Made by a program: the position numbers and the translations under genes. 64,000 bases of DNA, from positions 372,001-436,000 of the forward strand of contig NZ_NEVK01000006.1 in assembly GCF_002261265.1 (NCBI RefSeq), in the 5' to 3' direction. The stretch is from Bordetella genomosp. 7. Lineage in GTDB: Bacteria > Pseudomonadota > Gammaproteobacteria > Burkholderiales > Burkholderiaceae_B. The notes below the pieces were generated by a model. It did no database searches. It had not been told where the DNA came from and saw only the letters and a list, made by a program, of their open reading frames with translations. Numbering within the stretch: position 1 is the first letter of the stretch; every line of letters starts with the position of its first letter. Positions 8,862-17,265 of this stretch are shown piece by piece.

Positions 8862-9110
8862 TTACTCCGCGGCCTTTTTCCGCCTTCCGCCACGCTTTGA
8901 CGGCTGCGCAATCGTCTGCGGTAAGACTTGGGCCGCTGGCGATGCAGACAACGGTGTGCCAGCGGCCTGCAGAGGGACATCGCCTTCCGTAAGCATGGCG
9001 AGCCCGCGCCGCACAAGCTCTTTTGCCTGAATCTCGCTGACTTCGAACTCGTCTCCTGAACGCCTTACTCCGCCATGCATGAACGACGATCGAGCAGTGA
9101 CCATCACCAT
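8862..9110 (-). CDS. Small conserved-type phage protein downstream of capsid
   Basis: 82 residues beginning MVMVTARSSFMHGGVRRSGDEFEVSE, with a basic C-terminal tail (KRGGRRKKAAE). The start was chosen because GGAG lies 8 bases upstream of ATG 9110. The N-terminal pattern (V-A-x-x-x-F-x-H-G-G-x-x-x-x-G-x-x-F-x-V) with following helix resembles small phage proteins often found after the major capsid gene. Exact function not recognised. Confidence 0.7.
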   Translation of the reverse strand: MVMVTARSSFMHGGVRRSGDEFEVSEIQAKELVRRGLAMLTEGDVPLQAAGTPLSASPAAQVLPQTIAQPSKRGGRRKKAAE

Positions 9111-9123
9111 TGAGGTTCTCCGA

Positions 9124-9147
9124 TAAAGGCGGGGCCGAAGCCCCGCC
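9124..9147 (-). terminator. Rho-independent terminator after major capsid gene
   Basis: On the minus strand an 8-bp perfect stem, GGCGGGGC/GCCCCGCC, is closed by a TTCG tetraloop and followed by TTTAT. It lies 7 bases after the capsid stop and would lower expression of the downstream joining genes relative to capsid. Confidence 0.85.
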
Positions 9148-9153
9148 CACGCC

Positions 9154-10359
9154 TTAGGCCGAAACCGGCAAACCGTCGAAGTCGCCCTTGACGAACGACT
9201 CAGGACGGTACACCGACAAGCCCACGCGCTCTTCGCACAGGATGGTGACCATGTTCTTGACGAAGTTGTCACGGTCTTCGGTCGAAACCGTCACCGAAAC
9301 GTCTTCGCGGTCCCAGCCCTGCGCGCCCTGCTGGAACGCACCGACCAGGAAGTCGCCGGCATCCATCGCCTTGGTCGGAACGACCGGGCGGCCCCACAAG
9401 CCAGGGGTAGCCAGGCCGGTAGGAGTGGCGAACAGGTAGGCGTTGTCCGTGGTCTTGGTCAGCTCGATAGCCGCCCAATCGATCGGGCTGAGCACGATGC
9501 CGTCGGCGTCGAATTCGGCCAGAGTCACCTGCAGCAGAGCCAGGCGGAGACGGTCAATCGCGGTTTCGGCTTGAACCGTCACGCCCGGGTTGACGTAAGT
9601 CGTCGCCTGCGTATAGATGCCGTTCAGGTTCAGGCCAACGCCCGAGCCCTTCAGAAGCTGCGCTTCCTCCTTCAGCTTCAGGCCATAGCGCAGGCGCCCG
9701 TCGATGTAGCTGGCAAGCATGGCAGCATCCGACAGGACTTGACGCGAGGCGCGCACCCAGTGGGCGATCGTGGCAACCGGATCGGTGTCCAGTTCAAACG
9801 TCAGGTCCGATTCCGGCTTCGGGTTGGCCGGGTTTTCCGAAACGACGTCGGCGTTGTTGGTGAAGCCGGACTCTCGAACGTACTCAATGCTGTTGGAAGT
9901 CGTGCGACCCCACGACAGCAAGTCACGGATGAACAGACGCTGCTGAACCGGCTGGATAAGGCCAACTCGGGTAGGCTGAATCAGTTCACCTGCCGAGGTG
10001 TCCAGGCTGGTGACCGCCGCCTTCACCGGGACAGAGAAGCTGCCCTTAGCGCCACCGGCAGCCTTGGCCGCGAACGCATCGAAGCCGTCAGCTGCGATGA
10101 ACTCTTCGCCCATCGACTTGGGCCGACCGGCTCCGCCGCCGCCCTCCATCTTGACGATCAGCTGCTCCGCAGCTTGCAGGCGAGCTTGCAGTTCGCCTTG
10201 CTGCACCAGCAGTTTGTCGACAGAGGCCTTGGTTTCTTCGGAGAGCTTGGCGTGGGCCTTGATCTCCTGCTGCGACTGCTCGGCGTAACGCTTCAGGTCG
10301 TCGCCAACCTGCTTGAGATCTGCTTGGACCTGCTTGTATTCCTGTTCAATTGCGCTCAT
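9154..10359 (-). CDS. HK97-fold major capsid protein
   Basis: 401 residues. The first ~100 residues are a coiled-coil delta/scaffolding domain (EYKQVQADLKQVGDDLKRY..., many Lys/Glu/Gln) expected to be removed by the protease encoded just upstream. The remainder has HK97-fold signatures: IQPTRVGLIQPVQQRLFIRDLLS, EYVRESGFTNNADVV, ASRQVLSDAAMLASYIDGRL, GIVLSPIDWAAIEL and the GRPVV...AGDFLVGAF block. A strong GGAG-type site precedes the start. Processing site is not determined from sequence. Confidence 0.96.
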   Translation of the reverse strand: MSAIEQEYKQVQADLKQVGDDLKRYAEQSQQEIKAHAKLSEETKASVDKLLVQQGELQARLQAAEQLIVKMEGGGGAGRPKSMGEEFIAADGFDAFAAKAAGGAKGSFSVPVKAAVTSLDTSAGELIQPTRVGLIQPVQQRLFIRDLLSWGRTTSNSIEYVRESGFTNNADVVSENPANPKPESDLTFELDTDPVATIAHWVRASRQVLSDAAMLASYIDGRLRYGLKLKEEAQLLKGSGVGLNLNGIYTQATTYVNPGVTVQAETAIDRLRLALLQVTLAEFDADGIVLSPIDWAAIELTKTTDNAYLFATPTGLATPGLWGRPVVPTKAMDAGDFLVGAFQQGAQGWDREDVSVTVSTEDRDNFVKNMVTILCEERVGLSVYRPESFVKGDFDGLPVSA

Positions 10360-10370
10360 CGCAATTACTC

Positions 10371-11240
10371 CTATATCCGTGGAACTTCGAACTTTGTTCG
10401 GGGCATGGGCCCCACCGATGCAACTACGGCTGAATCGCTCAGGCCGTGTTCGGTGGAATCGCGCCCACCGCTGCCAGCCGAATCCCTCAGGCTGGACTTA
10501 AATTCGTAGATCAGGCGCTGCGCCTCGCTACGGGGCATGCCCGAGCTGCGTAGGGCCGCCTCCAGCCTGCGCACGGCTGCAGCGCTCGCTTTGGCTTCGC
10601 CTTGGGATACTTGATCGGACGGCAGAAGCTCGTCAGCGAACCCGCCGTCAATTGCTGCGCTGCCGCCTATCCAGGACTCGGCGTCCATCAGCTTCTGCAT
10701 CTCAACCACCGGTCGCCCGGTCCGCGCGGCATAGATGTCCGCCATCGCCGCGTCAAACGGCGCCAACGTGTCAGCGGTGGCCTGCAGGTCGTGGCGATTC
10801 CCAACAGCCATAACCCAGCAGTTGTGGATCATCAGGAACCCGGCGCGTGCAATCTGCACTGTGTCCCCCGCCATAGCGATGACAGACGCAGCCGAGGCCG
10901 CAAGGCCAAGTACCTTCACCGTCACCTCGCCGTCGTGTTCGCGAAGCAGGTTGTAGATGGCCATGCCCTCGAACATGTCGCCGCCCGGCGAATTGATGTT
11001 CACCGTCACCGGGCCCGCGCCAATGCTGCGCAATGCCCCGGCAACCCGCTTGGCCGTCACTCCTTCGCCGGTCCACCAGTCTGTGCCGATGACGTCAAAA
11101 ACGCTGATGCTGCGATCGTCGCCGTCCGCTGCCGCTTGGATGCCGGTGTTCCAGCGGTCCAACGCCCGGGGCAGCAGCTGGCCCGCCACGCCCGCGCAGG
11201 GGCTTCCCGACGGAGCAGTCGGCAAAGTTTTCAAAGACAT
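10371..11240 (-). CDS. ClpP-like (S14) prohead protease
   Basis: 289 residues. ClpP fold signatures are in order: VTVNINSPGGDMFEGMAIYN, then GLAASAASVIAMAGD containing the nucleophile Ser, and FLMIHNCW with the catalytic His. The family is one of the two protease types found in HK97-like head modules, maturing the capsid delta domain. It lies between portal and capsid with only 4 and 11 base gaps. The C-terminal ~80 residues are low-complexity and Ser-rich and may be a scaffold-like tail. Confidence 0.93.
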   Translation of the reverse strand: MSLKTLPTAPSGSPCAGVAGQLLPRALDRWNTGIQAAADGDDRSISVFDVIGTDWWTGEGVTAKRVAGALRSIGAGPVTVNINSPGGDMFEGMAIYNLLREHDGEVTVKVLGLAASAASVIAMAGDTVQIARAGFLMIHNCWVMAVGNRHDLQATADTLAPFDAAMADIYAARTGRPVVEMQKLMDAESWIGGSAAIDGGFADELLPSDQVSQGEAKASAAAVRRLEAALRSSGMPRSEAQRLIYEFKSSLRDSAGSGGRDSTEHGLSDSAVVASVGPMPRTKFEVPRI

Positions 11241-11244
11241 ATGC

Positions 11245-12477
11245 TTACCCTTCCTGGGATTGGTTCACGCCCAGTTGATTGATGGGCACGAGTGCCGTCT
11301 GAACGGTCAGGACATCAGCGTTGCCACCCATCGGCGGCAGGTTTTCGAGACGACGCACTTCATCGCGCGTCATGATCCCGTTGTTGACCATCGTGGATTC
11401 GTACTGAGCCCGAGCCGCACTATCCGCGCGCAGAAGACCCTCAACACTGAATTCAGCGTAGTAACGGGTCTGGTCGTATGGGGCGAGCAGATCCTTGTTG
11501 ATGGCCTGCTCTATGCGAGTCAGCCAGGGGCGCAGCGTGAACGTCAGAAAGCCGATCATCTGCTGCTCAATGCCAGTTCCCCAGCTGGTCGAGTTGCTCG
11601 TGTGCCCGACCATGTGAGGCGGAACCCTGAACCAACGGCAGAGTTCCTCCACGCCAAACTGCCGGGACTCGATCAGCTGGGCATCCTTCGGATTGATGCC
11701 AATCGTCTTGGCGTCAATTCCGCCCTCAAGAACCGGCGACTTGCCTGCATTGATCGCCCCGCTGATGAGCTCGATCGATTTCCGGAAGTCGTCCCGTTGC
11801 TCCGGCTTGAGCACCCGGTCGACGGTGAACGCCACGGTCGGCGCCAGGCCCTTTTCGAAGGTGCTATTCGCAGCCGACGAAGCAGCCAGGGCCGAGCCGA
11901 AAACGCTCGATCCGTACTCGATGACGCTCACCCCCCAGTCCCCGTCTAGGGTGAAGCCTGGGATCCGAAAGATCCTGCTTTCTGGAATCTCCCTTTGCTC
12001 GCCGTCGCGCTCCGTATAACGGAACCGCCTGTTTCCCTTGATGTCGCGAGAAATGGCCAGCCGACCGGGCACTAGGAACTCCAGCGCCACCAGCCGAGTG
12101 CCGATGTACTTCTTCTCTGCGAAGCCATTGCCGCGCAGCAGCATCGAGGCGATCACCGCCTCCCAGAACACAGCCGCGGTCGAATCCGTGTTTGGACGGG
12201 AATGGATAATCGTGTAGATCGGGTGCCCTTCCGCGCTCACGCGCCCGCCCCCCGACCGCAAGTACAACCCCAACGGCAACGTTGAAATCGTTTCAGATAT
12301 CAAGCGCGTGCAGGCCCAGACGGTAGACAGCTGCAGGGCGGTCTTCTCGTTGACCTGCTGCCCGGCAGCGGAGACCCCGAATTGCGACCAGAAGTCAGCG
12401 TCAGTCAGGCCTATGGGCACCCCAAGCCAGTCCAACAGCGCGGCCCTGATGCGACCGGGCTTTGTCTTGGTTTTCAT
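11245..12477 (-). CDS. HK97-family phage portal protein
   Basis: 410 residues. Family signatures include VNEKTALQLSTVWACTRLISETISTLPLGLY near the N-terminus, GNGFAEKKYIG, LEFLVPGRLAISRD, GGIDAKTIGINPKDAQLIESRQFGVEELCRWFRVPPHMVGH and MTRDEVRRLENLPPMGG near the end. The start overlaps the terminase large-subunit stop by 4 bases. Twelve copies would form the DNA entry ring. Confidence 0.96.
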   Translation of the reverse strand: MKTKTKPGRIRAALLDWLGVPIGLTDADFWSQFGVSAAGQQVNEKTALQLSTVWACTRLISETISTLPLGLYLRSGGGRVSAEGHPIYTIIHSRPNTDSTAAVFWEAVIASMLLRGNGFAEKKYIGTRLVALEFLVPGRLAISRDIKGNRRFRYTERDGEQREIPESRIFRIPGFTLDGDWGVSVIEYGSSVFGSALAASSAANSTFEKGLAPTVAFTVDRVLKPEQRDDFRKSIELISGAINAGKSPVLEGGIDAKTIGINPKDAQLIESRQFGVEELCRWFRVPPHMVGHTSNSTSWGTGIEQQMIGFLTFTLRPWLTRIEQAINKDLLAPYDQTRYYAEFSVEGLLRADSAARAQYESTMVNNGIMTRDEVRRLENLPPMGGNADVLTVQTALVPINQLGVNQSQEG

Positions 12478-14003
12478 ACGATGATGGGATCCCTGAGAAA
12501 GTCGGTGAAGTCGTCCTCGGCCTCAACGTCGACTGGCATGGCGCCCACCGCCATGGCGAGCGCCACCATGCCGTCAATGCGGCCTGACACCTTCGATTTC
12601 GTGAATTTCCTGTTGCCGGCTGGGTCCGACACCGCCACCGCATTGGCCGCGCACATCGTCAGTACCGGGTGATTGCCGTGGCGCAGCTTCTTCGCCAGCA
12701 GCTTGCTTTCCAGCTCGCGCAGCGCTGGGCTCATGGACACAAAGCCCTGGCCGAACTCCACGAACCGCTCCAGCTCTTCTTCGTCAAACCCGACGCGCTC
12801 GAGCCAGGGCCTGAGAAACCGCATGTTGTAGCGGTCAAACGCAAGCGCCCGAACTTCGTAGGTATCGAACACCTCGCGTAGGTGATGGGCAATGAACTCG
12901 TACTCGATTGCCCGACCGGGCGTCGTAAGCAGCAGACCGTCACCAGCCCACACGTCATACGGCACCCGGTCATTCCGGGACTTCTCTTCCAGTCCTTCCT
13001 CCGGCAACCAGAAGGTCGGGTAGACGTCACCCGCTTCCGATACCAAAACCAGCGCCGTCAGGTCAGACACGCTCGACAAGTCCAGCCCGCCGTAAACCGT
13101 CTGTCCCCGGCAAGGCTCGGGCTGCGCCCCGTTCTCCAGCCAGATCGCCCTGGCGATGAACGGATTGCTTGCCTCTACCCGCTGATTCAGGATCAGGTTC
13201 CGGTACGACGCCTCCCGGCTCGGAAGGCGCTTGGCATCGGCTGCCTGGCGCCTGACCTCCTCCTTATTCATGAAGTCGTCGTAGTGCGGGTTAGCCGCCC
13301 GGATCGCTCCTTCCGAGAAGGGATCCAGATCGAGCGGCGCCGAGTGCAGCACCACCTTCTGCCTCGGGTCAGCGCCGGTCAATGCATCGTCGATCAGCAG
13401 GCTCAGCAGGTCCGCATCGGTCGGCGCCTGCGTGCTGATCACGATCGACAACGGCGACTCCTGAGCCGCACTTGCTGTTTCCAGCGCCTCGTACAGTTCG
13501 AACCTGGGCCCGCGTACCTGGCCCAGCTCATCGTGGATCGTCAGTACCGGGCTCAGGCCGTAGGCGGTACTTGCCTCCGCCGACAGCGCCCTGTACAGGG
13601 TTCCCATTTCAGGACAGAACAGCTGCTTGGCCGTGTCTCTGATCACCACGTACTGCGACAGATCCGGCGACATCCGCACGATCTTCGCCGCCAGAGCGAA
13701 CAGAATTGCTGCTTGCTCGCGCGACTGCGCTGCGCTGTAAAGCTGGCTGTTCGGCTTCGCCTCCGGCCCGCACAGGTGCAGCAATAGCAGGAAGGCCGAC
13801 AGCGCCGTCTTGGCGTTCTTCCGAGCCATGCTCAAGATGAACAGCCGCGTCGGCGTGTCGTATATCTGCTTGATCCACTTCCGCTGATGCTTCGTCAGCT
13901 TGACCGGCTTGCCTACCAGCTTTCCTTCCGGGATCCGGCAGTACTGCTCGATCCACTGGATGTTGCGGTCGCCACGCGTCAAACGTCGATCGGCGCTTCC
14001 CAC
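12474..14003 (-). CDS. Terminase large subunit
   Basis: 509 residues. N-terminal ATPase: a Walker A-like FILSMARKNAKTALSAFL and Walker B with LTIHDELGQV. C-terminal RNase H-like nuclease: YGGLDLSSVSDLTALVLVS with the catalytic Asp, RALAFDRYNMRF, and a late acidic/His block. It packages concatemeric DNA through the portal. Overlaps the small subunit by 25 bases. Confidence 0.96.
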   Translation of the reverse strand: MGSADRRLTRGDRNIQWIEQYCRIPEGKLVGKPVKLTKHQRKWIKQIYDTPTRLFILSMARKNAKTALSAFLLLLHLCGPEAKPNSQLYSAAQSREQAAILFALAAKIVRMSPDLSQYVVIRDTAKQLFCPEMGTLYRALSAEASTAYGLSPVLTIHDELGQVRGPRFELYEALETASAAQESPLSIVISTQAPTDADLLSLLIDDALTGADPRQKVVLHSAPLDLDPFSEGAIRAANPHYDDFMNKEEVRRQAADAKRLPSREASYRNLILNQRVEASNPFIARAIWLENGAQPEPCRGQTVYGGLDLSSVSDLTALVLVSEAGDVYPTFWLPEEGLEEKSRNDRVPYDVWAGDGLLLTTPGRAIEYEFIAHHLREVFDTYEVRALAFDRYNMRFLRPWLERVGFDEEELERFVEFGQGFVSMSPALRELESKLLAKKLRHGNHPVLTMCAANAVAVSDPAGNRKFTKSKVSGRIDGMVALAMAVGAMPVDVEAEDDFTDFLRDPIIV

Positions 14004-14428
14004 GGCTTCCTTGCCCGCGCCTGACGAGCGTTTGCCCGTCCCGCGGTAATCGGGTGATCCACCGCCTGCCGGGTGATGCGCAGCCTGGTAGCTAGCGACG
14101 ACGCCGCTCGCCCTTCCCGCTCTTGCATTGCCAGCAGTCGGTCATACCGCTTCAGGCCGTCGTCATCCGCCAGCCAGGCGCGGTCAAAGTTCATGATCTC
14201 TTCGGCCAGGATCCGGGACTGCACGATATGACGGCAGTACTGCTCCAGAAGTGGGCCATGTGTCGGAGTGAAGGCTGAGGCCGGCTGATCGTTGACGACC
14301 TCCAGCCATACCGCGCGCTCCGCATCCGTCAGGTGCACCGGCGCCGGCAGACGGTCGGAGCTGGCAACAGGCGCAACTTGGGCAACGACAGTCATTTCCG
14401 CTGTCGATTTACGGCCCCGAGTGCCCAT
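13979..14428 (-). CDS. Terminase small subunit (P27 family)
   Basis: 149 residues. Starts MGTRGRKSTAEM and contains LTDAERAVWLEVVNDQPASAFTPTHGPLLEQYCRHIVQSRILAEEI, the typical P27-family helical pattern, ending in a basic tail. It recognises the packaging site and hands DNA to the large subunit. P27-type terminases are commonly found next to HNH endonucleases, as here. Confidence 0.93.
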   Translation of the reverse strand: MGTRGRKSTAEMTVVAQVAPVASSDRLPAPVHLTDAERAVWLEVVNDQPASAFTPTHGPLLEQYCRHIVQSRILAEEIMNFDRAWLADDDGLKRYDRLLAMQEREGRAASSLATRLRITRQAVDHPITAGRANARQARARKPWEAPIDV

Positions 14429-14474
14429 TCCCTGTGTCCTTCGCTAACTTTTCGCTGAATCGTTTTCAGCTTTT

Positions 14475-14494
14475 TTCTTCACGTTTATGAAGAA
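14475..14494. repeat. Perfect inverted repeat between HNH and terminase genes
   Basis: TTCTTCA and TGAAGAA arms flank a 6-base spacer in the 100-bp non-coding gap between the HNH and small-terminase genes. HNH-terminase phages often have their cos site close by, so this gap is a candidate packaging site. No flanking T run on the correct side, so it does not look like a terminator. Confidence 0.4.
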
Positions 14495-14528
14495 AGTGTC
14501 CCCCGCGCGGTTTCCGGCCCCCCAACGC

Positions 14529-14843
14529 TCAACTTTTGACCCACCCCTCCCCCGATTTCTTTCTCGGGTCGGCCGGCCATCCATCGAGCCCGATGCGGGA
14601 TCGATACCGCCTACCCAGGTCATCTGCCGTCTTGGCCTCATGGCATTCGTGGCACAGCACCTGAAGGTTCTCGTCCTCATTGCTCCCGCCCTTGTGGACT
14701 GGGGCAATGTGATCCAGTTCGAACCCGCTTGGGTAATCAGTCAGCGTCCTGCACCTGGCGCAGCGTGGGTCGTGTGCCCATATCCTCAGCCTGGTCTGCT
14801 GGAGCTTCCTGCCCCTTAGCCGATCCTCGCTTGGTTCGCTCAC
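14529..14843 (-). CDS. HNH endonuclease associated with packaging
   Basis: 104 residues with a complete HNH/beta-beta-alpha-metal motif: CARCRTLT zinc knuckle, then GFELDHIAPVHKGGSNEDENLQVLCHECHEAK. The Asp-His pair, Asn and final His are all present. In HK97-type phages small HNH proteins next to the terminase help cut at cos during packaging. Confidence 0.93.
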   Translation of the reverse strand: MSEPSEDRLRGRKLQQTRLRIWAHDPRCARCRTLTDYPSGFELDHIAPVHKGGSNEDENLQVLCHECHEAKTADDLGRRYRSRIGLDGWPADPRKKSGEGWVKS

Positions 14844-14961
14844 GCCTTTCTCTTTCCTTGCGCTGGAGCTTGCGCCATTGGGCTACTAGCCACTCCCTGC
14901 GCTTCTGGCATCCAGTGCATTGCATGTCTCTGTGCCCTGCCGCAATTAGGATGCGGGCCAC
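14737..14961 (-). CDS. Small phage protein with CxxC motif
   Basis: 74 residues, MARILIAAGHRDMQCTGCQKRREWLV..., with one CxxC followed by a highly charged helix rich in Arg, Glu and Lys. It overlaps the HNH gene by 107 bases. The N-terminal 40 residues occupy otherwise non-coding space and look coding; the overlapping C-terminus may be drift. Function not recognised. Confidence 0.5.
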   Translation of the reverse strand: MARILIAAGHRDMQCTGCQKRREWLVAQWRKLQRKERERRERTKRGSAKGQEAPADQAEDMGTRPTLRQVQDAD

Positions 14962-15006
14962 ATACCTGGAGATAAGGGACTAAGCCCACCGATTGCGGCT
15001 GCGGCC

Positions 15007-16101
15007 TTAACCCTCGACCATCTTGCTCGATACCCGAACGCGGCCTACTTCGCCGTGCTGCTTCGAGTACGTGATTACCTGGGCGTCCCTTCCGCTCATC
15101 CAGCCCAACCGGCTGGAATAGGCGTCCTGGGCTGCCAATGTCCTGTGCTGCTCCACGACCATCAGGTTGGTTTCCTTGATGTCAATGTGGTGCAGGTGGC
15201 CCATGTGGGCGTATGCGTGTTTGGTGCGCCCGAAGACCTCGCGAAACTTGGCAGCAAACACCGTATCCACATCAGCCGGCTTGCGCTTGTGGCCGTGGTG
15301 GAAGAACAGTGCGGTCTTGCCATGCTCAACGCAGTAGTACGGGTCCGGCGACACCTCTACCGTTACCCGTGGCTCGTCCTCGTACAGCGCCGCCAGGAAC
15401 TCACGCAGCCAGACCGAGCTAGCCAGGTCGTGATTCCCTTCAGCCATCAGCACATGCACCCGGTCATGCTTAGCAAGCAGCATGGCGATGATGCGCCGGA
15501 TCGCCCGGATCACCACCCTGACCAGCTTCTGAAACCGCGAGTCAGCGTCCAACAGGTGCCCGGACGTGGGCGTTACCGCCTCCATTCCGTCCCGGTGCAG
15601 GAAGTCGCCCAACTGGGCGAATATCCCCAACTCGGCATCAGGCGCCTGGGCAATCGCCGCAGCGAACCAGTTGACCAGCGTGTCCTCGGCAATCTGCAGA
15701 TCCCACGCTGCCCCCGTTTCCTCCGGCCAGCTCAGCTGCCCGAAGTGGTAGTCAGTGACTACGTAGCAATTAGCCAGGTCGGCAATCGTGGCCTTGGGCG
15801 GCTTGGCGGGCTTCTCACGGGGGATGGCCTCGCACATTGCCGCCAGTGCAGCCCGTTGCTTCTCCAACTCAGCCTCAGCGTCTGCCGAAGCCTTCACCCA
15901 TTGCATTACCGCCTCGCCCGTCCGCAAATCGGTCAGGGTCGACGTGGCTCGAACAACCATGCCCTCGTCCGCCTTGGCCAGGGCAAAATGCTCTCTCGCT
16001 TGCGCCAGCCGACGGCGAAACGTCGTGTCGGGAATGCCTAATGCGGCGGAAGCCTTGCGGATGGACCCGTACTGCCTGACTGCCTTTTCGTAGTCAATCA
16101 T
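15007..16101 (-). CDS. Calcineurin-like metallophosphoesterase with N-terminal helix-turn-helix
   Basis: 364 residues. Residues 1-45 look like a helix-turn-helix (VRQYGSIRKASAALGIPDTTFRRRL). The C-terminal domain carries the metallophosphoesterase motifs in order: VVTDYHFGQL (DxH), LGDFLHRD (GDxxx), MAEGNHDLA (GNHD), FFHHGHKR (HGH) and AHMGHLHHI. Phage proteins of this kind are usually called DNA-repair exonuclease-like or phosphoesterase. The fused DNA-binding part implies action on DNA or regulation. Coupled to the upstream gene by an 8-base overlap. Confidence 0.87.
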   Translation of the reverse strand: MIDYEKAVRQYGSIRKASAALGIPDTTFRRRLAQAREHFALAKADEGMVVRATSTLTDLRTGEAVMQWVKASADAEAELEKQRAALAAMCEAIPREKPAKPPKATIADLANCYVVTDYHFGQLSWPEETGAAWDLQIAEDTLVNWFAAAIAQAPDAELGIFAQLGDFLHRDGMEAVTPTSGHLLDADSRFQKLVRVVIRAIRRIIAMLLAKHDRVHVLMAEGNHDLASSVWLREFLAALYEDEPRVTVEVSPDPYYCVEHGKTALFFHHGHKRKPADVDTVFAAKFREVFGRTKHAYAHMGHLHHIDIKETNLMVVEQHRTLAAQDAYSSRLGWMSGRDAQVITYSKQHGEVGRVRVSSKMVEG

Positions 16102-16285
16102 TCAGGTTGGGGCTCCATTCGCCGCACCACTCGTCCGGCTTGATCGCTGGGAACACAAATACAACATCACCCTCGTCCATGATGGCGACGGGAGGGTATC
16201 TGCGGCACTCGTCCCATGTAGCCGTCTCATTGAAATGCCGGCAGTCCTTGCACGACCTTTCGATGGGTGGCTTGGACTGTTTCAT
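16094..16285 (-). CDS. Small zinc-ribbon-like phage protein
   Basis: 63 residues from ATG 16285: MKQSKPPIERSCKDCRHFNET...DECRRYPP...DEWCGEWSPN. Four Cys (CxxC, C, C) suggest one bound zinc, as in many small phage proteins with CKDCxxF. A longer frame to 16387 exists but would cross the terminator hairpin, so the internal start is preferred. Confidence 0.7.
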   Translation of the reverse strand: MKQSKPPIERSCKDCRHFNETATWDECRRYPPVAIMDEGDVVFVFPAIKPDEWCGEWSPNLND

Positions 16286-16297
16286 GGGACGGGAATG

Positions 16298-16330
16298 CAA
16301 AAAGCCCGCGAACCTTTCGGCTAGCGGGCT
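16298..16330 (-). terminator. Rho-independent terminator
   Basis: On the minus strand AGCCCGC and GCGGGCT pair (7 bp) around a 14-base loop and are followed by TTTTGC. It lies between the 187-residue gene and the small zinc-ribbon gene, so it separates early/middle from late transcription. A late antiterminator would be expected to act across it. Confidence 0.8.
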
Positions 16331-16383
16331 GATTTTGGACGCAACTTGGCGCACTTCAATTTTGCGCCCCCTCGCCGTCGCGG

Positions 16384-16947
16384 TCAATACGACGCCGTAA
16401 TGACGTCGCGCTTTCGCAACATTGGAAGCAAAGTAGCTTTTGCTGCCTGGTAGGCAACGTGATGCTGCTCGGCAGTCATGCGCGGGTTGCGGAACACGGC
16501 ATTGCCGACGTACTTGTTCCGAGCGTGGACGTCTACCGCAATGCGCTGCTCGGATGGCAACGTACTGAGGCAGACGTCTACTTGTTCAGCGATGTAGTGG
16601 TTGATGCGCTCATCCGCAGCCTCTGCTGCGTCCTGCTCGTCAAAATACACATCCGTCGATGTGCAGTGCTTAAACCCGGGAGATACTGGGCTATGCCCCA
16701 AGTTCTCCTTCTCCGCCTTGGAGATCCTGTACCAGATCAGCAGAACATCCTCAAACTGCGCGCTTTCGTCCTTCGTCACTGTGGCCTCACTGAAAAGGTC
16801 ATTGATTGTCATGGCCGGGGCCTGCTGCCTCCGGGCTTGGTTGTTCCGCCACGCCTCTTGCTGCTCGCAGACGATGGCGGGGTCTTGGTACATGAACCAG
16901 GGCAACGCGCGGGTCACGGCGAAGGCCTCATGTCGCCGAGCCCACAC
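16384..16947 (-). CDS. Phage protein in late-regulator position, function unknown
   Basis: 187 residues from ATG 16947; an internal ATG at 16812 (MTINDLFSEATV) gives 142 residues and may be the true start. The C-terminal part (IAVDVHARNKYVGNAVFRNPR...LLPMLRKRDVI) resembles proteins found just before the packaging genes of lambdoid phages, where late antiterminators such as Q lie. No zinc finger or clear helix-turn-helix is seen. Role as late regulator is only inferred from position. Confidence 0.65.
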   Translation of the reverse strand: MWARRHEAFAVTRALPWFMYQDPAIVCEQQEAWRNNQARRQQAPAMTINDLFSEATVTKDESAQFEDVLLIWYRISKAEKENLGHSPVSPGFKHCTSTDVYFDEQDAAEAADERINHYIAEQVDVCLSTLPSEQRIAVDVHARNKYVGNAVFRNPRMTAEQHHVAYQAAKATLLPMLRKRDVITASY

Positions 16948-17264
16948 ATGGACATCATCGGCGGCTGGCAGGCTCTGGCGCGCTCGGCGATTTGTTGGAA
17001 CGCTCTGGTAAAGCGCAGCGGCTTGACCGGGGCGGAAACACCGGGCGTAGTCGGCTGCAGTCCCAAATAAGCACGTAGGATCGACATCGGGTTTGTCGTC
17101 CGCCCAAACTTCGGCTCAATCGAACGAATAGCATCCGCTATGCCCTGGGGGTTCTGGCGGAACTTGTGGACCACCACCCCTGCTTCGCGCAGCCTTTCTA
17201 CACACGCACGGCGGATCAGCTTTTCGGAATCTTCAATGTTTCGTGGATGTACCATGTCGTTCAC
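16914..17264 (-). CDS. Hypothetical phage protein
   Basis: 116 residues: MNDMVHPRNIEDSEKLIRRACVERLREAGVVVHKF... Mixed alpha-helical composition with a basic middle. It overlaps the next gene by 34 bases and is preceded by the DUF6378-like gene with a 1-base gap. Nothing recognised. Confidence 0.6.
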   Translation of the reverse strand: MNDMVHPRNIEDSEKLIRRACVERLREAGVVVHKFRQNPQGIADAIRSIEPKFGRTTNPMSILRAYLGLQPTTPGVSAPVKPLRFTRAFQQIAERARACQPPMMSMCGLGDMRPSP

Positions 17265-17265
17265 C

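Noticed and set aside
8862-8880. A-rich GGAAAAAGG as a -1 frameshift site joining the 82-residue protein to the glycosyltransferase-like gene
   Set aside because: Heptamer does not fit X XXY YYZ in phase, and the downstream protein's GPSL motif lies upstream of the supposed shift point.
9124-9150. GTG at 9150 as start of the glycosyltransferase-like gene
   Set aside because: It would place the terminator hairpin inside the gene and overlap the 82-residue gene along its whole length.
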